This document shows, one piece after another, positions 1 to 11,459 of a stretch of DNA of 64,000 nt. The DNA lies in the NCBI GenBank assembly GCA_009760885.1, contig CM019714.1:6644812-6708811 (forward strand). The letters are read 5' to 3'. The stretch comes from Achatina immaculata (Eukaryota; Mollusca; Gastropoda; Stylommatophora; Achatinidae). Under the pieces are notes generated by a model, which was not told the DNA's origin, did no database searches, and was given only the letters and a program-made list of their open reading frames with translations. A program made the translations under genes and the position numbers. Numbering within the stretch: position 1 is the first letter of the stretch; every line of letters starts with the position of its first letter.

Positions 1-3000
1 ATTATGTGCAGATCCATCTGTATACACACGTATCCAGGTGTCACATGGATATTTGTCATCTAGAACACTAAGTGTGGCTACTGATCTTACAAGACTGCTC
101 TGCATCTCACCATTCTGCACACCTTTCACTTCAGTCTGAATAGTTATTTGTGTATAATCTGCTTCTTTCCATGGTGTATGCTCTGGTACAGATGATAATG
201 GAGTGACTACAGTTGGAAGGTCAGGTATCAGCTTACGCATACGCTTGGCCTGATGAATGAAGCTGCTTCTTTTAAGCCGTCCTAATGCCAAGTTATTGAA
301 TCTCTCCTTCAGGGGATGGCTTACAGAGCTAAGGAATTTTTCTCCCATGGTCATGACCTTTGTGTCTCTACGTTCCTTTAGCGGTTGAACACCAACTATT
401 TTCTGCATTTCTACTATTGGTGTGGACCTCATGGCACCTGTGATAATCCGTAGTGACTGATTTTGAACCTTGTCTAGATTATGCAGCGTAGTGTTTGATG
501 CTGTGCACCAAGATGTTGAGCCATATTCTAAATGTGGTAGAATACTTTGCTGATATACATTCTTGAGGATTCTTTCACTAGCTCCCCATGTGGTCCCACT
601 CAATTTTCTTAATATGGCTAGTTTTCTTCTGGCTTTTGTTTCTGCACTGTTGATGTGTTGCTTCCAAGTCAGTTTTGAGTCAAGAGTCACTCCTAAGTAA
701 GTGGGTTGGTTGTCCATCCTTAAGGGTATTTCATTTACAAAGATCTTACCTGCTTTCTGTTTAGATGAGAGGGTGAACAGAGTGGTACTTGATTTCTCTG
801 TGTTGATACTTACACACCATTTGTTTGTCCATGATGTCAAGATGTCTGCTGCTCTTTGGAGTCTCTGTGTAGCAACTGTCGCATATTCATCTGTACACCA
901 CATGACCAGATCATCTGCATACAGTGCTGCTTTGATTCCATAGGGAAGTTCCTTGACCAGGTCATTAATGAATACAAGGAATAGTGTAGGCGAAAGGACT
1001 CCTCCTTGTGGTACACCGTGTCGCAGAAGTACTTTCTGGCTTTTGTGTCCATCCATTACTACTCTAGCTCTTCTATTGTGTAAATAGGACTTTATCCAGT
1101 TGTACAGTCTTCCATTCACATTGCAGTTTCTTAGTTTCCACAACAGACCTTTTTTCCATACTTTATCAAAGGCTTTCTTCAGGTCTATCCACGTTGCTAG
1201 TACAAGGTTTTTCTCTTGGAATGCATCCTCAATCTCTTGAGAGAGATAGGTCACTTGATCTTCCGTACTGTAGTACTGCCTAAATCCTGCTTGTTGTGGA
1301 ACGAGAAGGTTTTCACTTTCTAGGTACCATTTTAGCCTCAGGTCAATGATGCGTTCCATCGTTTTGCATAGGCAGCTAGTGAGACTGATTGGCCTGTAGC
1401 TGGAGGCAGTATCACTGTTTTTCCCTGGTTTTAGCAGTGGTACCATGCTTGCTTCCTTCCAGATTTGAGGTAACTTACCTGTGCTCCAGCACATATTGAA
1501 AATATCCAACAGCTTTCCCATTGCTGCCATTCCCAGGTTCTTGATCATTTCATTGGACACTCCATCTGGTCCTGGTGATTTCCTTGGTTTCAGTTTACTA
1601 ACTGCTAGGTCTAACTCACTGCGTGTGATTGGTGCATCCATGACCTCCACTTTTCTGACTTGTTCCTCCTCTTTCTGTGGCTCGATGCGCACTGTACGCT
1701 CCTTCTCTGGATGGATATCAATGTTGCAGTCCTGTGCAAACATGCGAGCAAAGTGATCTGCTACCTGCTTACCTGTAAGAGTTTTCCCATCCTCTATTAG
1801 TGTAATCTTTGTACTTCTTCCAGTACTCTCATCATTTAACTGTTTGATTAGTTTCCACAGTTTCCTTCCATCCTTTTCAAAGTTTAGGGACTCTGTTTTC
1901 TCTCTCCAACTTTCCCGTCTGGCTTGCAGCTTTGCTCTCTGAAATTTGGCCTTAGAATGTTGGTAATTATTGTGGTGTTCTTGGCATGGTCTATTTTCTG
2001 CTTGCTTTCGAGCTGCTTCCACGTCATCATGGAGTTTTCCCAGCTCACTAGACCAGTATGGTTTATAGTCCCTGCGAGCTCCTCTGGGAATGGTTTCACG
2101 AGCGGCCTGAAGGATACAAGCATTGAACTCCTTCACTATGCTGTTAATATCCTTACCTTCTATGGACAGCTGTCCCACCAGGATACCTGTACGATGTCTG
2201 TACATTGTCCAGTTTGCTTTTTTATAGTTCCATCTGGGGAGAGGGTTACTGGTGTTAAGGAGTTCATTTTCTATTGTCAGGAAGACTGGTCGATGGTCGC
2301 TACCTCCAAGTTGTTTTCCAACTTCACGTGTAATGTTCCACTTCAGATCTGGAGAGTGGAATGCCAGATCTGGTGTTGATTTTGTATGCCAAGCCCTTGA
2401 GTAAAATGTTGGGGCATCCATTGGCTGGTTGATCAGGAGAAGTCCATTATCATCCTGCCAGCTCTCAACTTCCTCTCCTCTCTTGTCTATGTGGTCATAG
2501 CCCCAGCTCTGGGAATGACTGTTAAAATCACCACAGACCATCAGTCTCTCTTTGTGTGGGATTGTTCCTAAAGCAAGTGGGCGGTCATTAGGACAGTAAT
2601 AGTTAAGGAGGTGGAAATCTGTATTACTACTTTTTAGATGGATCATCTGGTATTCGGCTCCTTCCATGTACACTCCCACCTGACATGCGCTGATGTTATT
2701 CTTAACAAGTGTGAGTACTCCTCCTTTTCTTCTGTCCTGTCGGTCTGATCTAAAACACTGGTAGCCTCTGATTTTAAAGGCGGCATCTTTGGTTAGGTGT
2801 GTCTCCTGTATGCAGCATATACTTACCTGCTCTGCAAAAAGTATGTTCTCTAGTTCAACCTTTTTGCTATAGCCATCTCTAACACTGCTGACACCCTCAG
2901 CATTCCACTGCATTATTTTAAGTTCTTGCTTTTTGGCTGTTTTCTTCTGTTGTATTTTTTGGCCAGTAGCTCTACTCTCATGTCTCCTGACTCCACAAGA

Positions 3001-3123
3001 CGAACTGAGAGGACCTCCAGTAGCATTGGGTGGACCCTTTCGAGGCAGGGGGCCCGGCACTGCACCTGCCTGGTTAGTCTTCACAGGGCGAGCACCATGT
3101 TTGAAAACTGTAGATATAGACAT
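1..3123 (-). CDS. Non-LTR retrotransposon ORF2 (APE-RT-RNase H), I/Jockey-like, cut by window edge
   Basis: Reading the minus strand, the frame is open from the ATG at 3123 to base 1 (1041 codons, no stop found). An alternative start at 2913 opens directly into the endonuclease (MQWNAEGVSS, with QETHL about 30 residues on, GDFNSHSQSWG and GGSDHRP). The reverse transcriptase follows: SPGPDGVSNEM, SYRPISLTSCLCK, QQAGFR, IDLKKAFDKVW, GVPQGGVLSP and the catalytic YADD at codons 735-738 (bases 910-921). The last codons read VYTDGSA, the first catalytic-Asp motif of RNase H, so the remainder lies beyond the left edge. Such proteins copy their own mRNA at a nicked chromosomal target. APE, RT and RNase H together point to the I/Jockey group; the exact clade is inferred. 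The lack of any stop or frameshift over 3.1 kb suggests a young copy. Confidence 0.88.
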   Translation of the reverse strand, partial: MSISTVFKHGARPVKTNQAGAVPGPLPRKGPPNATGGPLSSSCGVRRHESRATGQKIQQKKTAKKQELKIMQWNAEGVSSVRDGYSKKVELENILFAEQVSICCIQETHLTKDAAFKIRGYQCFRSDRQDRRKGGVLTLVKNNISACQVGVYMEGAEYQMIHLKSSNTDFHLLNYYCPNDRPLALGTIPHKERLMVCGDFNSHSQSWGYDHIDKRGEEVESWQDDNGLLLINQPMDAPTFYSRAWHTKSTPDLAFHSPDLKWNITREVGKQLGGSDHRPVFLTIENELLNTSNPLPRWNYKKANWTMYRHRTGILVGQLSIEGKDINSIVKEFNACILQAARETIPRGARRDYKPYWSSELGKLHDDVEAARKQAENRPCQEHHNNYQHSKAKFQRAKLQARRESWREKTESLNFEKDGRKLWKLIKQLNDESTGRSTKITLIEDGKTLTGKQVADHFARMFAQDCNIDIHPEKERTVRIEPQKEEEQVRKVEVMDAPITRSELDLAVSKLKPRKSPGPDGVSNEMIKNLGMAAMGKLLDIFNMCWSTGKLPQIWKEASMVPLLKPGKNSDTASSYRPISLTSCLCKTMERIIDLRLKWYLESENLLVPQQAGFRQYYSTEDQVTYLSQEIEDAFQEKNLVLATWIDLKKAFDKVWKKGLLWKLRNCNVNGRLYNWIKSYLHNRRARVVMDGHKSQKVLLRHGVPQGGVLSPTLFLVFINDLVKELPYGIKAALYADDLVMWCTDEYATVATQRLQRAADILTSWTNKWCVSINTEKSSTTLFTLSSKQKAGKIFVNEIPLRMDNQPTYLGVTLDSKLTWKQHINSAETKARRKLAILRKLSGTTWGASERILKNVYQQSILPHLEYGSTSWCTASNTTLHNLDKVQNQSLRIITGAMRSTPIVEMQKIVGVQPLKERRDTKVMTMGEKFLSSVSHPLKERFNNLALGRLKRSSFIHQAKRMRKLIPDLPTVVTPLSSVPEHTPWKEADYTQITIQTEVKGVQNGEMQSSLVRSVATLSVLDDKYPCDTWIRVYTDGSAHN

Positions 3124-3189
3124 TTCATTAGCGATAATGCGTGTTACCCTGATTTTTGCGATGCGCCTTTTGGCTGGGTAACTCCGACT

Positions 3190-3498
3190 TCAGCACCTTT
3201 CCTTGCTAGGGCAGACTGTGGTCTTGCTCGGACTGCCATGAAGACAGTGTGGCTGGCCTGGCCAAAACTTTGTTTTCCAGCCTCTGGTGGCTGTACTTAA
3301 ACCCCTTCTCCATGTCAGATGGTTTGAGACAGTTCCACAAAGACACTCCGACTCTGAGATGAGGAATCTGATGAGTGCTTCAACGATATCCATTCCCCGC
3401 CACCTATAGTCTACAGGCTCTGTTTTGTTTACATCATTCTGATAGCCATTGTTGTAAAGACCCATAGGCTTGTCACGTCCTGGATTCATTGGTTTCAC
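3190..3498 (-). other. Short ORF upstream of, and in frame with, the non-LTR ORF
   Basis: A 102-codon ORF ends in TGA at 3192-3190, in the same frame as the downstream endonuclease-RT ORF and 23 codons before its first ATG. It has no zinc knuckle (CCHC) or other ORF1 feature that I recognise. It could be the tail of a degraded ORF1, an N-terminal extension lost through one TGA, or chance 5' UTR sequence. Confidence 0.25.
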
Positions 3499-3725
3499 AC
3501 CAGACTTCCCTCATCCCCGCCAGAGATCTCCATGTCCCCATCCGTCCACCAACCTGACATTACATTTTGCAAAAATAACAATTACAATTACAATTAGTGT
3601 TGATTGCTACAAGTTTCTGGGCTACAGAGGTAGGTCAGAGTTTTTAAGCAAACAGATCTATGTTCCCTGTCTCACAAACACTGTGTTAAGATAAGTGTGC
3701 TCTTAACACAGTTGTTCCCAGGGGA

Positions 3726-4340
3726 GTCGGGGTACTGTTGTCAGCATGTTGGTTTGTTGTAGCAAGCTGTGTTTGTTGTCGGGGTACTGTTGTCAGCATG
3801 TTGGTTTGTTGTAGCAAGCTGTGTTTGTTGTCGGGGTACTGTTGTCAGCATGTTGGTTTGTTGTAGCAAGCTGTGTTTGTTGTCGGGGTACTGTTGTCAG
3901 CATGTTGGTTTGTTGTAGCAAGCTGTGTTTGTTGTCGGGGTACTGTTGTCAGCATGTTGGTTTGTTGTAGCAAGCTGTGTTTGTTGTCGGGGTACTGTTG
4001 TCAGCATGTTGGTTTGTTGTAGCAAGCTGTGTTTGTTGTCGGGGTACTGTTGTCAGCATGTTGGTTTGTTGTAGCAAGCTGTGTTTGTTGTCGGGGTACT
4101 GTTGTCAGCATGTTGGTTTGTTGTAGCAAGCTGTGTTTGGTGTCGGGGTTATGTTCTCGGCATGTTGGTTTGTTGTAGCAAGCTGTGTTTGGTGTCGGGG
4201 TTATGTTCTCGGCATGTTGGTTTGTTGTAGCAAGCTGTGTTTGGTGTCGGGGTTATGTTCTCGGCATGTTGCTTTGTTGTAGCAAGCTGTGTTTGGTGTT
4301 GGGGTTCTGCTGTCAGCATGTTGGTTTGTTGTTGCAAGCT
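3726..4340. repeat. 52-bp minisatellite, about 12 units
   Basis: The period is 52 bp; each unit contains tcggggtactgttgtcagc and gttggtttgttgtagcaag. Units from about 4137 onward carry variants (ggttatgttctcggc). The same unit forms a longer array at 40375-41405. In both places the array abuts the intron-side end of a P450 exon-1 module, so it was probably copied with that module. Confidence 0.95.
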
Positions 4341-5327
4341 TTCATCAACATCCCTCATGGATCCAGTTTCCTGGCAGACTTCGTTCCTCTCACCGAGATC
4401 TTGGAATTCTCTTGCCCTGATTTTATTACTTGTAAAAATGTTACAGGTTCGTAGTTCTACCACAGAGTCCTGTTCCAAACAACATGTCAGTCATTACGTC
4501 TCTTACTGATAAACAAATTGTGTAGAATAAATGCAAACCTTTCGGAGAACATTTATCTGTAAATATAATATATGTTTAAATATAATATACATTTAAACAG
4601 CATGCACGACAGGTAAAACATGTATGTGACGAAAATATAAATGGTAACAGACTATACATGCTAACAGAATATACGTATAAAAGAGGTTAGGAATGATGTA
4701 ATTATACTCATGGTGAATTTTGTGTGAGAAATTTGTTGTATACAACACCTGCCTCGTTCCAACATTAAAACTGGGCACCCGACACGTTTTGTAAGGTGCA
4801 GAGCTCGAAAATCAGATTTCTTTTTCTTTTACTCAGCGAAGGCATATCAGAGATTATCAGCACATCCAAATGTCAGTGTATTCAGGTTATACATATCTTC
4901 ACGTACACACCAATCACAATTTTGAGAGTATATCCTAGTACACAATGAGTGAATGGAAAATTTACCCGCCAGTAATTCTTTATTAAGAAGTAAAAACTGT
5001 AGGATGTAGTTTGAATCATTAAATGTCTTTTAAAATATCAAAAATGGATAAGTTGAGAACTGCGATAAAATGGTTATATTGGAGTAGAGATAGCCAAATG
5101 TGTATGATGCAGGTTTAAAAAAATGAAACGATAGAAAGAAGAAAAGGTGAGAATGAATGGCAAAAAGACAATGAAATGATGTAAACCAAGCAGTAATAAA
5201 CCAATAATTCGAGTATATACCTTTATCAAGCAGTAGGAAAATAACGAGAGAAGAAATAAACACAAAAATAACATTTAGCTGGCAGAGATCTTCTTAGAAC
5301 GTCAAGAAGGTATTGCTTATCACTCAC

Positions 5328-5521
5328 CTGAAAATGTCTCCATGCTTTGCTCTCCATTTCTTGATCTGAGGTCGAAGGTTTGAACTCATGTGAAGCAGGT
5401 TGCCCAGTAGCGGTAGTGGTCGTGCAGGAAACGGCGGGAGACGAGGATCTGGTTTACTCATCCAATGAAGAAGAAACAGCAGGAAGACGATGGCGGCCAG
5501 AAAAAATGTGAGATCCATCAT
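5328..5521 (-). CDS. CYP2-like cytochrome P450 first exon, orphan copy
   Basis: The exon encodes 64 codons plus two bases: an N-terminal membrane anchor (FFLAAIVFLLFLLHW), a basic turn and the proline-rich hinge (PPFPARPLPLLGN), ending at GDIF. The donor is CAG|gtgagt at 5330-5324. The anchor would tether a P450 to the ER. This copy lies 3' of the main P450 gene (exon 3 ends at 24861), so it cannot be that gene's first exon in cis. No matching exon 2 or 3 is visible at 1-5327. It is either the start of a neighbouring paralogue beyond the window or a stranded duplicate. Confidence 0.8.
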
Positions 5522-5961
5522 ACGATGTATAGGTTGAAGGTCAGCGGGATGATTGTCTGAGCTGAGGTGAACGTTTCGTTTTTAGTGCAATCCTAGTCTA
5601 AGAAAAGTACATGAACTGGCGGATAAAATATTGAATAATAACAACCACAACAAGTGGCAAAAGTGTTAAGTAAAATCAGTGCAATATTATTGTTTAAATA
5701 AGATAATACCTTCCACTTATACTGTTTAAGGACATCACTACTTTACCTGATGTTAAAATTAAAACTCTGATAACTGTTTGTTATGAATCGATTATGTTTG
5801 TATATTTTATTTGGAATGACTCATATTCATTATGCATGTGCGTGTAACGAAATGCTAGATAGCGCGAGTGATAACGTGGTGCACTGCTTCTGGGCTCATA
5901 TAGGGTTCGGAAGACTCATCTGTTTTAAAACAGGAAAGGGGAAGGAGCTCATAATGGATGA

Positions 5962-5968
5962 TTTTATA
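5962..5968 (-). promoter_or_regulatory. Candidate TATA box, 441 nt upstream of exon-1 ATG (copy 1)
   Basis: The minus strand reads TATAAAA. The same heptamer occurs at the equivalent place in all four modules (43029-43035, 45309-45315, 47060-47066). CCAAT motifs lie further upstream (for example minus strand at 43244-43248). The long distance to the ATG would require a 5' UTR of about 0.4 kb or an untranslated exon, so this is tentative. Confidence 0.25.
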
Positions 5969-6379
5969 AAGGAATATTACGCTTATGTTTAACAAAAACT
6001 CTGCATACTACATCCCAGGGGGTACTTCTTTAGCAGGCTCCACCGCGACGGGGATTATGGTTATTCTTACCCATTAATCCAGGTTAGGCTTGTCACTAGG
6101 TGTACCAAGGGAGGGGTGGGACAAGGTCTTGGGCAGTTATGGTTCTCCAATTCTGACACTAGCTTATCAGTTATTGGTCGCGGACTCACAAAATTCGTGC
6201 ACAAGAGAAGACTAGCATGAAACATGTGAATAATGTGGTGAAGACTTGTTAAGAGAGACCATGAGAACAAACAGGATTTTGTTTCCTGTTGCCCATGGCT
6301 GCGAATTAGGCGCGAAAAGACCGTGGGTCTGACGACACCGGTTACACTTTTATAGAAGCGGATAAGCAAATCTGCGGGA

Positions 6380-8063
6380 TCGGAATCATCGGATAACGAA
6401 GATGTACAATATGTTGCCTGAATTATACTGTGAGTGTCGTGGACTAAAGCACTGCACTAAATCTACCATTTATAGCAACATTTTTTTGACCGGCGATCAG
6501 ACAATGGTTCTGATAGTTCGTGTGGCAGTGTCTCAGACAATGGTTCTGATAGTTGGTCTGATCGTGAATTTGACCGTGGATCATGAAAATGATTCAGACA
6601 AATCTTCTGACGGTACAAGGTTGGCTGAAATTTGTGATAGTGACGATGGTTCCTCGACAAGTACTGTTGCTCCTGTCACTACTGCTCCTGTCACTTCTGC
6701 TCCTGTTACTTCTGCTCCTGTCACTTCTGCTCCTCCACCTGCCAAACGGGCAAAGAGGAATGTTTCTGCGGCTCGAACAGCGAATGCAGAACTAGATTCG
6801 ACATGGAGAGCAGCACAGACAGATGAAGAAGTAGGTAATGCTACTGATGATGATGATTGCAGTGGTATCTTGCTGAATATTGAAAATGATAGGACACCTA
6901 TGTTTTTTTTTTCCTGGCACTGTTCACAGAAACTATTTTGGACAGTCTCATTAGTAGCATAAATGATTATGCTGCTGTGAAACTTTGCCAAACTGCAAGT
7001 CTAAAAAAAGTGCAGTCGACTACATCGGTGGGTTCCTATTGGTCGTTATGAAATGTACAAAGTTCTGGCGACACTCATAGGCATGATCATTCAACCTAAA
7101 CCCAAAGTCAGTGATTATTGGAGCACCAAACCTGTTTTACACACTCCATTTTTTAGGCAGATGTTTTCAAGGAATCAGTTTCAACTGATATACAACACCA
7201 TGTTGCATGTCAGTGAAGCTGATAGTGAAGGCAAGTCCAAGATTGAGCCTTTTATAAATCAGTTGTTGTCATCATTTCAGGCAGCCTTTTACCCGTTCAG
7301 TGATCTGAGAATTGATGAAATAGTAATCGGCTACAAGGGACGCTGGAGACAGGCAGTATAATGCCAGCGAGCCATCTAAATATCATATCAAGACCTACGG
7401 CCTTTGTGACTCCCTCACAGGTTATGTTTTCAACCTGTTGGTTTATTTTGGGGAAAGCACCTCTTACGCCTCTACCAGAGGTGGCACTTCCACTCATGCT
7501 GAGAAAGTGTTTGAGACTCTGCTGCAGCCAATCAGATCTTCACATCACACTTTTGCAGACAGGTATTACACCAGTCTTCCACTCGTTGAATATTTGCAGT
7601 CCAAAGGCTACAACTAAACTGACACAGTGAATGTCCACAGTAGAGGTTGTCATTCTGAGCTAAAAAAAAAAAAAAGAATATAGCTCCAAAAAAACCTATC
7701 TACTATGTGAAAGATGACGGTGAGAATAAAATTCTGCGTGTCTCCTGGAAAGAAAAGCCTACAAAGAAATCTGTCCATGTTGTGACAACATATGGACAAG
7801 CCACCGCAACTCCTGTTGTCCGAGAACAGGAACAGGAGGAGTTTGAAAAGCCCAACATCATTCACACTTATAATAAGTGTATGAATGGACGAGACAGGAT
7901 TGACCAAATGGTGTCCTATTATGGCTTGCATTTAAGAAAAACAGTGAAGATTTGTTCAGTTGTGACAATTAAGATGTCACAAGTCTGGTTCAAGAGACAA
8001 CTTACTGAAGGCATGAGAGCACTGGCAACCAGCAGAGACACCATTCCTGGTGTTAGTGTATAA
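6380..8063 (+). pseudogene. Degenerate piggyBac-type (PGBD) transposase
   Basis: Fragments in several frames follow the order of a piggyBac transposase. An acidic, low-complexity N-terminus (6402-6900) contains repeated APVTS units and a KRAKR basic cluster. The catalytic region at about 7030-7360 includes SDYWSTK, FFRQMFSRNQFQLI, EPFINQLLSSFQ and LRIDEIVIGYKGR. After a frameshift near 7360 it continues KTYGLCDSLTGYVFNLLVY, then GGTSTHAEKVFETLL, FADRYYTSLPLVEYL and a stop. A last piece (7707-8063) has YNKCMNGRDRIDQMVSYY, the usual motif near the end of the DDE fold. Piggybac enzymes excise and insert DNA at TTAA. Frameshifts and stops make this copy inactive. Its 3' end merges into a minisatellite. 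Its 5' segment recurs at 49949-50055. Confidence 0.85.
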
Positions 8064-8745
8064 AACAGTTATGTCCTGACGGCGTGTATGATAAAGTTTT
8101 GCCCTGACTGAGTGGAATATAAAGTTTTGTTCGACTGAGTGTATAATAGAGTTTTTTCGTGACTGAGTGTATAACATAGTTTTGTCCTGACTGATTGTAT
8201 GATAGAGTTTTGTCATTACTGAGTGTATGATATAGTATTGTCCCGACGGAGTGTACAACAGAGTTTTGCGCTGATTGACTGATTGAGTGTATGATAGAAT
8301 GTTGGCCTGACTGAGTGTATAATAAAATTTTGAGATGACTTAGGGCACCACTGAGTTTTGTACTCACTGAGTTTATAAGAGAGAGGGTTTTCTGACTGAG
8401 TGTATAATAAAGTTTTGTTTTGATTGAGTGTATAATAGACTTTTGTCCTGACTGAGCGTATAATACAGTTTTGTCCTGACTGAATATATAATAGAGTTTT
8501 GTCCTGACTTTAATAGAGTTTTTTCCTGACCGAGTGTATGATAGAAATTTGTCCTACCTGAGTGTATGATAGAGTTTTTTTCGTAACGAATATGTAATAG
8601 AGTTTTGTCCTGACTGAGTGCATGATATAGTTTTCTCCTGACTGAGTGTATGATGTAGTTTTCTCCTGACTGGGTGCATGATATAGTTTTCTCCTGACTG
8701 AGTGTATAATAGTGTTTTGTCCCTACTGAGTGTATAAGTGAAGAG
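8050..8745. repeat. 28-bp minisatellite, left part
   Basis: About 24 imperfect units of period 28 (gagttttgtcctgactgagt plus gtatgata). The first recognisable unit overlaps the last codons of the piggyBac relic. All ORFs here are by-products of the repeat. The array continues after an RTE insertion at 8746-9447. Confidence 0.93.
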
Positions 8746-9447
8746 CAAAACCTCTATCTTAATGCGAAGAAAACTAAATTGATGACAACTGATAAAACAA
8801 ACAAGGCAGCTGATATATATATCACAATGAGGAAAAACTAGAAGTAGAGAGTTTTGAATATCTTGGATCACTACCTACTAATAATGGAGATACAATGAGG
8901 GAAATTAAAAGGAGGACATCTTTCGCTCTTCAGAAAGTAAAACAACTAAAGAAGCTGTGGAGAGGAACAGACAGAACTACAAAAATAAGATTTCTAAGGG
9001 CATGCATCTTTCCTATCGCAACATATGCATGTGAGACCTGGACACTTAACAAAACAGCTGAGAAACACATAAATGCCTTTGAATGTAAATGCTACAGAAG
9101 AGTTCTTCAAATATAATGGACACACAAAAGAAAACACAAATATATCCATACTACAAGAACATTAAATTGAAGAAGGCTGGCTAGTAAAGAGTATTAAAGA
9201 GAGAAAACTTAAATATTTTAGGTCCATTAAACGTCATGATAATCTAGAGAAGACAGTCTTTGAAGGGTACATAATTGGAAAAAGAAAGAGAGGAAGACCA
9301 AGGCGAAGATGACTGCAAGACATCGTTGATGATCTGCAAATGGATGCATCAGCAGAAGGCCATCTTGTTCACAACCGAGAAGCCTACATGAGTGCTGTTA
9401 GGGAGGCAAAGTTCGGCACAGGGACATGCAAATGAATGAATGAATGA
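8746..9447 (+). mobile_element. RTE-like non-LTR fragment (family 3), 5'-truncated
   Basis: It carries the C-terminal part of a reverse transcriptase ORF: NAKKTKLMTTDKTNKA, then RRTSFALQKVKQLKKLWRG, YACETWTLNKTAEKHINAFE and CYRRVLQI (8895-9116), followed by out-of-frame remains of a KRKRGRPRRR-like tail. It ends with a tgaa short tandem repeat (9432-9447), the sort of 3' terminus typical of RTE elements. It interrupts the 28-bp array; gagtgtata flanks both sides, but this is also part of the repeat unit. Confidence 0.82.
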
Positions 9448-10548
9448 GTGTATACTAGAGTGTTGTCCTGGCTGCATATTGTTTTGTGATGGCTGAGTGT
9501 ATGATAGAGTTTTGTCCTGAATGAGTGAATGATAGAGTTTCGTGACAGACAGAATGTGTGATAGAGTTTTGTCCTGACTGAGTGTATGATAGAGTTTTTT
9601 CCTGACTGAGTGTATGATAGAGTTTTGTCCTGACTTAGTGCATAATAGATTTTATTTCCTGACTATACTAGAGTTTTGTCCTGACTAATAAGTGTATAAT
9701 AAAAATCTTATCCAGACTGAGTCTATAATAGAGTTTGACTTGAATGAGTATACGATAGTGTTTTGTCTTGATCGAGTATATCATGAAGTTTTGTTCTGAC
9801 AGAGTGCATGATAGAGTTTTGTCCTGTCAGACTGTTTGATTGAGTTTGGCCATCCTGAGTGTAGAGTTTTGTATTCACTGAGTGTATGGTAGAGTGTTTT
9901 TTTTACTGAGTCTGTGAGAGAATTGTCTTTACTGAATGTTCGATAAAGTTATGTTCTGACTGAATGTATGATAGAGTGTTGTCCTAACTGAATGTATGAT
10001 AGAGTGTTGTCCTAACTGAATGTATGATACATTTTTTCCTGACTGAGTGTACGACTGAGTTTTTTCCAGACTGAATGTATGATTGAGTTTTGTCCTGACT
10101 GAGTGTATGATAAATGTTTGGCCTGACTGAGTGTATGAAAGAGTTTTGTCTTGACTGAGTGTATGATAGGGTTTTGTCTTGACTGATTATATGATAGAGT
10201 TTTGCTCTGAGTCAGTGTATGATATAATGTTGTTCTGACAGAGTGTATGATATACATTTGTCCTTACTGTGTGTATGATAGATTGTTGTCCTGAGTGTAT
10301 AATAGAGTTTTGTCCTAACTGAGTGTATAATAGAGATTTGTCCTGACTCAGTGTATGATATATTTTTGTCCTGACCGATTGTATGATAGGGGTTTGTCCT
10401 GACTGAGTGTATGACACAGTTTTGTCCTGACTGAGTGTATGACACAGTTTTGTCCTGACTGAGTGTATGACACAGTTTTGTCCTGACTGACTGTATGACA
10501 CAGTTTTGTCCTGACTGAGTGTATGACACAGTTTTGTCCTGACTCGGT
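9448..10548. repeat. 28-bp minisatellite, right part, about 39 units
   Basis: Same unit as 8050-8745. The last units (10400-10545) are the most homogeneous (gtatgacacagttttgtcc), suggesting recent expansion at this end. Minus-strand ORFs of 80-120 codons here are repeat-encoded and periodic. Confidence 0.93.
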
Positions 10549-11426
10549 TATGCTGCACCTATCCTTATTACTTCTTTCACTCTTAGAGTGTCAGTTTTCA
10601 TTCTTTTCAAATTTTTATTGTATTTTCCAGTTTTATCCTCAGATATATAATATTCTTACATTCCACGTTGCAAGTTTTAATTTTTATTGCCAGGAATATC
10701 TTGATGCGCGCTTGGTATCACCTGTGACACATGAAATGTCCAACAAACGAAGTTGCTCTATGTGAAAACTCATTAACGTCACTAACGTTATCTTGACTTT
10801 TGTGATGATGGTATGTAATTATCTCTGTGCTTCATTAAACGTCTGCTTAGAGCAATAATTCGGCAACATATGGCATGTTTTTCTCATTTATTTTTTGACT
10901 TGGTTAGAGGAATGTGATATTCTTGTTTATCGTTTGCTTTCTTGTCTATTTTTCTGAGTTGTCATAAACTCCTGTTTTGGTGACTCCTATTTTTGTTCAT
11001 TGTCATTATGTCGTTGTCATAAACTCCTGTTTTGTTGTGTCCTATTTTTGTTCCCTGTCATTATGTCGTTGTCATAAACTCCTGTTTTGTTATCTTCTAC
11101 TTAAAAAAAATTATTTCCTCTCTTATTATTGGATTTTCCATATTTTTTACTTTACTCTCTGGCATTAATTCTCACGATTGTTAGTTCTGTTAAAACTTAT
11201 TTCGTAAATGTCCGAGTGTTCCCCGCAGAGTTCTGTGATCTGATCTGATTGTTGATTAGGTTGTTAAGCAAACATACAACATCACAGATTTGGACACACA
11301 CCAACAATTGTGGAACTTTCTATGACAGTTCTAGGTTCATATAGGACATACAGAGCGGCACAGGTGTGGATGTATACCAACTGTAGATTATCCTCCCATT
11401 GTTAAAGGTTCGACAAGTATACAGTT
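10549..11426. other. No gene seen; short 55-bp tandem repeat
   Basis: AT-rich sequence without a recognisable coding signal. A 55-bp unit (gttgtcataaactcctgttt...) is repeated about 2.5 times at 10958-11096. Confidence 0.6.
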
Positions 11427-11428
11427 AG

Positions 11429-11459
<31 letters not shown>

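Larger units (their letters stand above)
4341..6370 (-). repeat. P450 exon-1 module, copy 1
   Basis: This stretch aligns nearly base for base with 41406-43450 and with two further copies at 43.8-47.8 kb. It holds intron 1 sequence, exon 1 and upstream flank of a P450 gene in minus orientation. It is the most diverged copy: exon 1 reads RPQIKKWRAKHGD where the others have RPHFKKWRAKYGD. Homology stops near 6370, where a piggyBac remnant begins. Confidence 0.9.

Noticed and set aside
5783..5992. 69-codon plus-strand ORF conserved in all four P450 modules (also 42850, 45130, 46881)
   Set aside because: Conservation is explained by the recent segmental duplication; no protein family recognised, and it lies antisense in the presumed P450 promoter region.
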